Shown here: positions 1 to 4,700 of the stretch, piece after piece | How the letters are laid out: every line of letters starts with the position of its first letter | How positions within the stretch are numbered: position 1 is the stretch's first letter | NCBI GenBank assembly: GCA_025924495.1 | Contig: JAICIG010000395.1 | Coordinates: 1 to 7,419 of the forward strand | Length of the DNA: 7,419 nt | Source of the DNA: Pirellulales bacterium | GTDB lineage: Bacteria; Planctomycetota; Planctomycetia; Pirellulales; JAICIG01 | Direction of reading: 5' to 3' | Notes under the pieces: generated by a model | Seen by the model: only the letters and a program-made list of their open reading frames with translations | What the model was told of the DNA's origin: nothing | Databases searched by the model: none | Program-made: the position numbers and the translations under genes

Positions 1-14
1 CTCACCCTGTAAGT

Positions 15-42
15 TTGTTCGATCCTTGCAACGTGGTATACT
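15..42 (+). promoter_or_regulatory. Possible weak sigma70-type promoter for the nucleotidyltransferase gene
   Basis: A good -10-like hexamer, TATACT, lies at 37-42 (5 of 6 matches to TATAAT). A poor -35-like hexamer, TTGTTC, lies at 15-20, giving a 16-base spacer. Transcription would start near 49, leaving a leader of about 20 bases before the ATG at 70. Only the -10 is convincing. No strong Shine-Dalgarno sequence is visible before the gene. The upstream context is cut by the window edge. Confidence 0.3.
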
Positions 43-69
43 CCAATTGGGCGAGTCAATCGGTAATAA

Positions 70-1059
70 ATGGCCGAGCGCAGCATGAGCGAGTCGATCG
101 ATACAAACTCTGCTTCCGCGGATCGCGATACCGACGATTCCGCAGTTGTTTCCGCTCGGCGGCTCACGCACGCTGCGAACTACGAGCAAGCGCTCGAACA
201 GGATCCGAGGTGGGCATTGAGCGAAGGGAGCCGGCATTTCGAGCAAAAGAGCGCGGTCTTCGAGGCTCTGAACAAAATCGCCAGGCGCCTTACCGAGTTA
301 CAGATTCCGTATTCCATCGTGGGCGGGATGGCGCTCTTTCATCACGGCTTCCGCCGCTTCACGGAAGACGTTGATATTCTTGTCACGAAAGAGGATCTCA
401 AGAGAATCCACGCCGAGCTTGCCGGACGGGGTTATCTGCCTCCGCACCGACATAGCAGGCACTTGCGAGACACAGAACTCGGCGTTCGCATCGAGTTCCT
501 CACCACCGGCGAATACCCGGGCGACGGCAAACGAAAGCCCGTAGCATTTCCCGATCCGGCGATTGTCAGCAGCGCGGCGGAAGGAATCTCCTACATCAAC
601 CTGCCGGAATTGATCGAGTTGAAGCTGGCTTCCGGCATGACGAATGCCGGTCGTATCAGAGATTTGGCTGACGTGTTGGAACTCATCAAGTTGTTGAATC
701 TGTCCGCGGAATTTGCGCAACAACTCAACCCTTACGTGCGCGACAAATACGCCGAGTTATGGAAGCAAGCCCGGAAACGTTACGTCAGGCTCTGGCGGAA
801 CAAATGGCAGATGGCGGAAGCCAAGACGCTCGGCGATATGATCGAAGCACTGCGGGCGGCGGCCGCCGAACTGGACGCAATGCACAAGGACGGCGTCACG
901 CTTGATTTCGAAGCCGGCGGCGTAGGCGACGATTATGCACACTTAACGACGAGCGATCCCGAAGTCGCCAAGAAATATGACATGCTGGAAGAGTCTGAGT
1001 TCTGGGGCGAAGACGAAGATTCAGGCACGGGCGAGGGCGCCGAGGCGACCGGGCCATAA
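70..1059 (+). CDS. Putative nucleotidyltransferase-fold protein (AbiEii/MNT-like superfamily)
   Basis: This encodes a predicted soluble protein of 329 residues. Residues 83-105 carry the hallmark of the minimal nucleotidyltransferase fold: a VGGMA glycine motif (residues 84-88) followed by the acidic pair D100 and D102 in TEDVDILV. A third acidic residue, E142 in VRIEFL, is at about the right place to complete the metal-binding triad. Residues 178-205 (LPELIELKLASG, then RIRDLADVLELI) match the helical segment that follows the catalytic domain in AbiEii-like and related nucleotidyltransferases. These families transfer NMP to RNA, protein or small molecules, and several act as toxins; the substrate here is unknown. 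The first ~55 residues are polar and probably disordered. The C-terminal ~45 residues are acidic and Gly/Glu-rich. An in-frame TAA at 67-69 directly precedes the first ATG, so the start is 70 or the ATG at 85. Neither has a clear ribosome-binding site. No antitoxin-like partner gene is visible next to it. The fold call is fairly firm; the function is not known. Confidence 0.8.
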   Translation: MAERSMSESIDTNSASADRDTDDSAVVSARRLTHAANYEQALEQDPRWALSEGSRHFEQKSAVFEALNKIARRLTELQIPYSIVGGMALFHHGFRRFTEDVDILVTKEDLKRIHAELAGRGYLPPHRHSRHLRDTELGVRIEFLTTGEYPGDGKRKPVAFPDPAIVSSAAEGISYINLPELIELKLASGMTNAGRIRDLADVLELIKLLNLSAEFAQQLNPYVRDKYAELWKQARKRYVRLWRNKWQMAEAKTLGDMIEALRAAAAELDAMHKDGVTLDFEAGGVGDDYAHLTTSDPEVAKKYDMLEESEFWGEDEDSGTGEGAEATGP

Positions 1060-1110
1060 TCTGAAAAGGGAGTCAGCCATTCCAGGCGACCTTGGGCGCA
1101 TCAACTCCTG

Positions 1111-1157
1111 AGAACGCAAATTATCGATTTCCCGGTTTTGCGTTCTTCATTTTCCTT
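1111..1157 (+). terminator. Terminator-like hairpin after the nucleotidyltransferase gene
   Basis: Two perfectly complementary 10-base arms, AGAACGCAAA at 1111-1120 and TTTGCGTTCT at 1137-1146, enclose a 16-base loop. A T-rich tract follows on the + strand (TCATTTTCCTTT, 1147-1158). It starts 51 bases after the stop at 1059, as expected for a terminator separating this gene from the repressor operon. The stem is only about 40% GC, the loop is long, and the T run is interrupted, so it may be weak. On the - strand no T tract follows the stem. Confidence 0.5.
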
Positions 1158-1240
1158 TCGCGCTAACGCGGATAATCCACGCCCAAAAGCGTTGGCGGGC
1201 CAGTGCGGGCAGTATGCGCTTCGACTCGGCGAGTAGACCG

Positions 1241-1253
1241 CTGTTCTGAACAG
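1241..1253. promoter_or_regulatory. 13-bp palindrome, possible regulator binding site
   Basis: The sequence CTGTTC-T-GAACAG is a perfect palindrome around a central T. It sits 38 bases upstream of the -35 of the repressor promoter, a position suitable for an operator or activator site. It superficially resembles SOS-box-type CTG...CAG/GTTC...GAAC symmetry but matches no consensus that I can name with confidence. A palindrome of this size is uncommon by chance in 300 bases, but its role is inferred from symmetry and position only. Confidence 0.3.
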
Positions 1254-1291
1254 ACTTGGCATGCAGTCGGCTAAGTCGATCAAGAATCTTG

Positions 1292-1320
1292 TTGACTTCG
1301 CCTTTGAGTGGCAGTACATT
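1292..1320 (+). promoter_or_regulatory. Predicted sigma70-type promoter of the repressor-M56 operon
   Basis: A -35-like TTGACT (1292-1297, 5 of 6 matches) and a -10-like TACATT (1315-1320, 4 of 6 matches) are separated by exactly 17 bases. Transcription would begin near 1327, giving a leader of about 35 bases before the repressor start at 1362. The -10 lies entirely within the inverted repeat at 1307-1326, the geometry expected for repression by promoter occlusion. Confidence 0.55.
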
Positions 1321-1331
1321 GCCACTGGCAA
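1307..1331. promoter_or_regulatory. Predicted operator: overlapping inverted repeats of TGGCA half-sites
   Basis: AGTGGCA (1307-1313) and TGCCACT (1320-1326) form a perfect 7-base inverted repeat with a 6-base spacer. The right arm also takes part in a second palindrome, TTGCCA-C-TGGCAA (1319-1331). Three TGGCA half-sites therefore alternate across the -10 of the predicted promoter. A fourth copy lies upstream at 1257-1261. BlaI/MecI repressors bind dyad operators and usually autoregulate, so this is the natural candidate site for the repressor encoded at 1362. The half-site differs from the staphylococcal TACA/TGTA core, so the assignment rests on symmetry and position. Confidence 0.5.
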
Positions 1332-1350
1332 CTGGTTAACACTTCTGTTT

Positions 1351-1355
1351 GGGAG
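1351..1355 (+). promoter_or_regulatory. Ribosome-binding site that decides the repressor start
   Basis: GGGAG lies 6 bases before the ATG at 1362. The same frame is also open from a GTG at 1308, but that codon falls inside the predicted operator and lacks a Shine-Dalgarno sequence. This site therefore supports 1362. Confidence 0.6.
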
Positions 1356-1361
1356 TTGCTC

Positions 1362-1754
1362 ATGGCCAAGCGTAAAGGCCCTCAGGAACTGGGGCGGCGC
1401 GAGCGGCAAATCATGGATGCCGTGTACCAGCTCGGCGAGGCGTCGGTCGCCGACGTGCTGACCCGGCTGCCCGATCCGCCCAGTTATTCGGCCGTGCGGA
1501 CGATGATCCGCCTGTTGGAACGCAAAGGTTATCTGCGGCATCGCAAGGCCGGCACGAAATACGTCTACCGGCCGACCGAACCGCATGAGTCGGCCAGCCG
1601 TTCCGCCATTGGCCACTTGCTCGACACGTTCTTCGGCGGCTCGGCCAGCGATGCCATGGCCGCGCTGCTCGATGTGTCGAGCAAGCGGCTCAGCGATGCC
1701 GACTATCGGCAGATGCAGCAGTTGATCGAACAAGCGCGAAAGGAGGGCCGGTGA
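1362..1754 (+). CDS. BlaI/MecI-family transcriptional repressor
   Basis: This is a winged-helix DNA-binding repressor of 130 residues, close to the family size of about 120-130. It begins MAKRKGPQELGRRERQIMD. The helix-turn-helix segment spans about residues 10-54, with the probable recognition helix at 42-54 (YSAVRTMIRLLERKG). The wing follows at 57-70 (YLRHRKAGTKYVYR). Residues 75-130 form the helical dimerisation region. Family members bind a dyad operator as dimers, repress their own operon, and are inactivated when the partner M56 metalloprotease is activated. The ATG at 1362 is chosen because GGGAG is well spaced in front of it and because the homologous core starts a few residues later. 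The 18 extra codons back to a GTG at 1308 do not look like family sequence and overlap the promoter. The TGA ends one base before the next gene's ATG, so the two are probably translationally coupled. The staphylococcal Asn-Phe cleavage site is not apparent. Family assignment is strong; the controlled phenotype is unknown. Confidence 0.93.
   Translation: MAKRKGPQELGRRERQIMDAVYQLGEASVADVLTRLPDPPSYSAVRTMIRLLERKGYLRHRKAGTKYVYRPTEPHESASRSAIGHLLDTFFGGSASDAMAALLDVSSKRLSDADYRQMQQLIEQARKEGR
1740..1746 (+). promoter_or_regulatory. Strong ribosome-binding site for the M56 fusion gene
   Basis: AAGGAGG sits inside the last codons of the repressor gene, 9 bases before the ATG at 1756. It is a near-perfect Shine-Dalgarno sequence and fixes the start of the large fusion protein. 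Confidence 0.75.
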
Positions 1755-1755
1755 G

Positions 1756-4700
1756 ATGTCGACGCTCGAGAATTATCTGCTTTCCGCGGCCTCTGCGGCG
1801 AGTTCTCAATTCTGGCTCGACGTCGCCTTGAAAGCGACGGCGCTGTTGCTGGCCGCGATGCTTGGGACGGCGCTCCTGCGGCGGTCTTCCGCCGCCTTGC
1901 GCCATCGGGTCTGGTGTTTAACGTTTGCCGCCCTGGCCTTGCTCCCGACATTGTCGGCGGCGCTGCCCCAGTGGCGGCTGGCTATCTTGCCGGCGAGGAT
2001 CGAACAGCGACCGGCCGTGGAAACGATGCCCACGGCGCGGACCGAAACGGCGCGGCCGATCGCTTTGGGCGCTGAAGCGGCGATTAACGAGCCGACGGCT
2101 TACGATGAGGAAGCGCTCACTCAAGTCCAGTCGAAGTTCGCCGGTGACAGAATAACGTCTACCCCGCAGTCTCTTCCTCCTGCCGCCGACGACCAACCGG
2201 CTGCGTCTCTGGATGCGCCGCGGCTACTTGGGCCCGCGAGCATCTGGTTGCTCGGAGCGGCAATTGCGTTATTGCCGCTGGTTGTCGGAAGCGTGCGCAC
2301 AATGTTCCTTCGCCGCCAGTCAAGGCCGATCGACGACGCGGGCTGGGGCGACTTGCTCGGCGAACTGTGCCGGCGGCTCGCGCTGCGGCGAACAGTCGCG
2401 CTTTTCGAAACTGCCTCCGCCTTGATGCCGATGACCTGGGGCCTGCTGCGGCCGATCGTGCTGTTGCCCGCCCAGGCGCGCTGCTGGTCGAATCAATTGC
2501 GGCGCGTCGTGCTGCTACACGAATTGGCGCACGTCAAGCGTTGTGATGTCGGTTTTCAGATGCTCGCCCGTGCGACCTGCGCGGTCTATTGGTTCCATCC
2601 GCTCGCCTGGTACGCCTTGCGGCGGTTGCGGATCGAGCGCGAGCTGGCCTGCGACGATTGCGTAGTTCACGCTGGCGAGCGCGCCAGCGACTACGCCGCC
2701 GAGCTGTTGGAGGTAGCCCGTGCCTGCCAGCCTGTACCTTTGGCCGCCGCTGTGGCCATGGCGCAGCGCAGCGGCCTGGAGCATCGCATTCGCACGCTGT
2801 TTGACAGCGCTTGCTCGCATCTGCCCCTCAGTGCTCGCGCCGCCCGCCTGCTGCTCGTCGGCGTGACGGTCCTGGCAACGACGATCGCCGCCGTTCGCCT
2901 CGTACCGCGAGCGAGCGCCGCAGACGAGCGGCAAGACTCTTCTGATAACGCCGCATCGCAGGACGACGATCTGATTATCGTCAGCGGACGCGTCGTTGAT
3001 CCGCAGGGCAAGCCGTTCGCAGACGCCAACATCTTTGCCGTGCGCTGGTATTGGGAGCCCCACATCCCGCATGCGCCGCTGGCAGAAACAAAAAGCAGCG
3101 CCGACGGGCGTTTCGTCATCTCCTATCGCAAGTCGCAGTTCGACATCGATCTAGGGCGTCCCGATCAGTGGAAAGAGGTCGCGATTGTTGCTGCGGCCAA
3201 AGGCTTCGGTCCCGGCTGGGTGACGAGGCGCGACATCCCCGCGGGCCAAAGTCCGACGCTCAAGCTTGTGCCTGACGACGCGCCGATCAGCGGTCGCATC
3301 GTCGATTTGGAAGGCAATCCGATCGCGGGCGTCCGCGTGCGGGTCGGCGATATCTACAACGGTAAAGAGGGAAACCTTGACGGTTGGCTGCAGGCTGTCC
3401 GCCACGGCGAATTTCCTTGGACTGCCGCGCGATATCTCGGCGATAGTCTGCCGCAATTCGACGCCTGGCCTCCTCGCGCAGTTACTGCCGAAGACGGCCG
3501 GTTCATGATCCACGGCATAGGCCGCGAGCGCCGCGTCCAACTTACTTTGAATGGCGCCACGATCGCCTACCAGCAAGTGACGGCTGTTACGCGGCCGTGC
3601 AAGCCGCTGCAATTGAAAGTCAGCAGCATGTCGGACGAATCGACGCCGGTCTACGGCGCCGACTTTGAACTCGTCGCCCCGCCAACGCAACCGATCGTCG
3701 GCGTCGTTCGCGACGCGGACACAGGCCAGCCGCTTGGCGGAGTAAGCATTGAAAGCAATCAGTTCGCGGGCAGCAATTACATCAACGAAAGGCAGCTCCG
3801 CGCCGTTAGCGATGAACAAGGCCGCTACCGCCTGGTCGGCATGCCGAAAGGCAAAGGCAACGTCCTTCTGGCCGTACCCAACGATGACCAGCCTTACTTG
3901 ATGCGCGAATTCAAGGTCCTCGAGTCGCGCGGGCTGGAACCAGTCGAATTGGATATCGAACTGCATCGCGGCGTCTGGATCACCGGACGTGTGACGGACA
4001 AATCCACCGGCGAGCCGCTGATGGCTCGGTTGTACTACCTGCCGTTTCGTACGAACGAATATGCTCAACAGACGCCGGAATTCGGCGAGATGGGCCGTGG
4101 CCATGGTTTTCAGGATCGATACTCCAGCCGGCCCGACGGTAGTTTTCGGCTTGTTGGGCTGCCAGGCCGCGCGATCGTCGGGGCCTTGTGCGTGATCGGT
4201 CATTATCGTGACGGGGTCGGCGCGGAGGCCATCGAGGGAATGAATGATCGAGGCAATTTCCCGACCTTCCGCAATCCGGTCGAGCCCGGGAGAAAGTGGC
4301 CGCACGCCATGCAGGAAATCAATCCGCCGACCGGCGCCGAATCGGTCGAATGCGACCTGGCTCTCGATCCGGGAGGCAAGATTACCGTCAAGGTGCAAAA
4401 TCGCGAGGGCAAACCCGTCAGCGGCTTTAAAACCATCGGAAGCGGGCAAACAACATATGGGGAGGAAATCGAACGGACTAGTTTCGACGTCATCACCCTC
4501 GGTCCTGACGAGAGGCGCACCGTCGTCATCCGGCACAAACCACAAAAGCTCGGCAAAGTCGTGCAGTTGCGGCTGGCCGATCACCCCACAGGATCGGCGA
4601 CCCTCACGCTGGAGCCCACAGCTAAAGTCGTCGGCCGCCTGCTCGATAAGCAGGGCGAACCCGTCAGCGGCGCCGAAATCACCGCCTGGGTGTTGCCGAT

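Noticed and set aside
15..374. Frame of 119 codons overlapping the start of the nucleotidyltransferase gene
   Set aside because: It has Arg-rich out-of-frame composition, starts within the predicted promoter, and lacks motifs. The 70-1059 frame holds the catalytic signature.
1308..1361. Extended start of the repressor at a GTG at 1308
   Set aside because: It lies inside the predicted operator and before the predicted transcription start, lacks a Shine-Dalgarno sequence, and adds 18 residues unlike the family. The ATG at 1362 has GGGAG at proper spacing.
1060..1361. CRISPR array, tRNA or other structured RNA in the intergenic region
   Set aside because: There are no regularly spaced repeats and no tRNA-like cloverleaf or TpsiC-arm signature. 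Only the hairpin and palindromes described are visible.
1101..1733. Antisense open frame of 210 codons covering the intergenic region and repressor
   Set aside because: Most of it mirrors the repressor gene. It has no domain signature, and its predicted end falls within the terminator-like hairpin area.
3151..4584. Long antisense open frame of 477 codons opposite the repeat region of the M56 fusion
   Set aside because: It is the complement of a well-supported coding frame in high-GC DNA, where antisense frames stay open by codon bias. It shows no recognisable domain and no ribosome-binding site that I can support.
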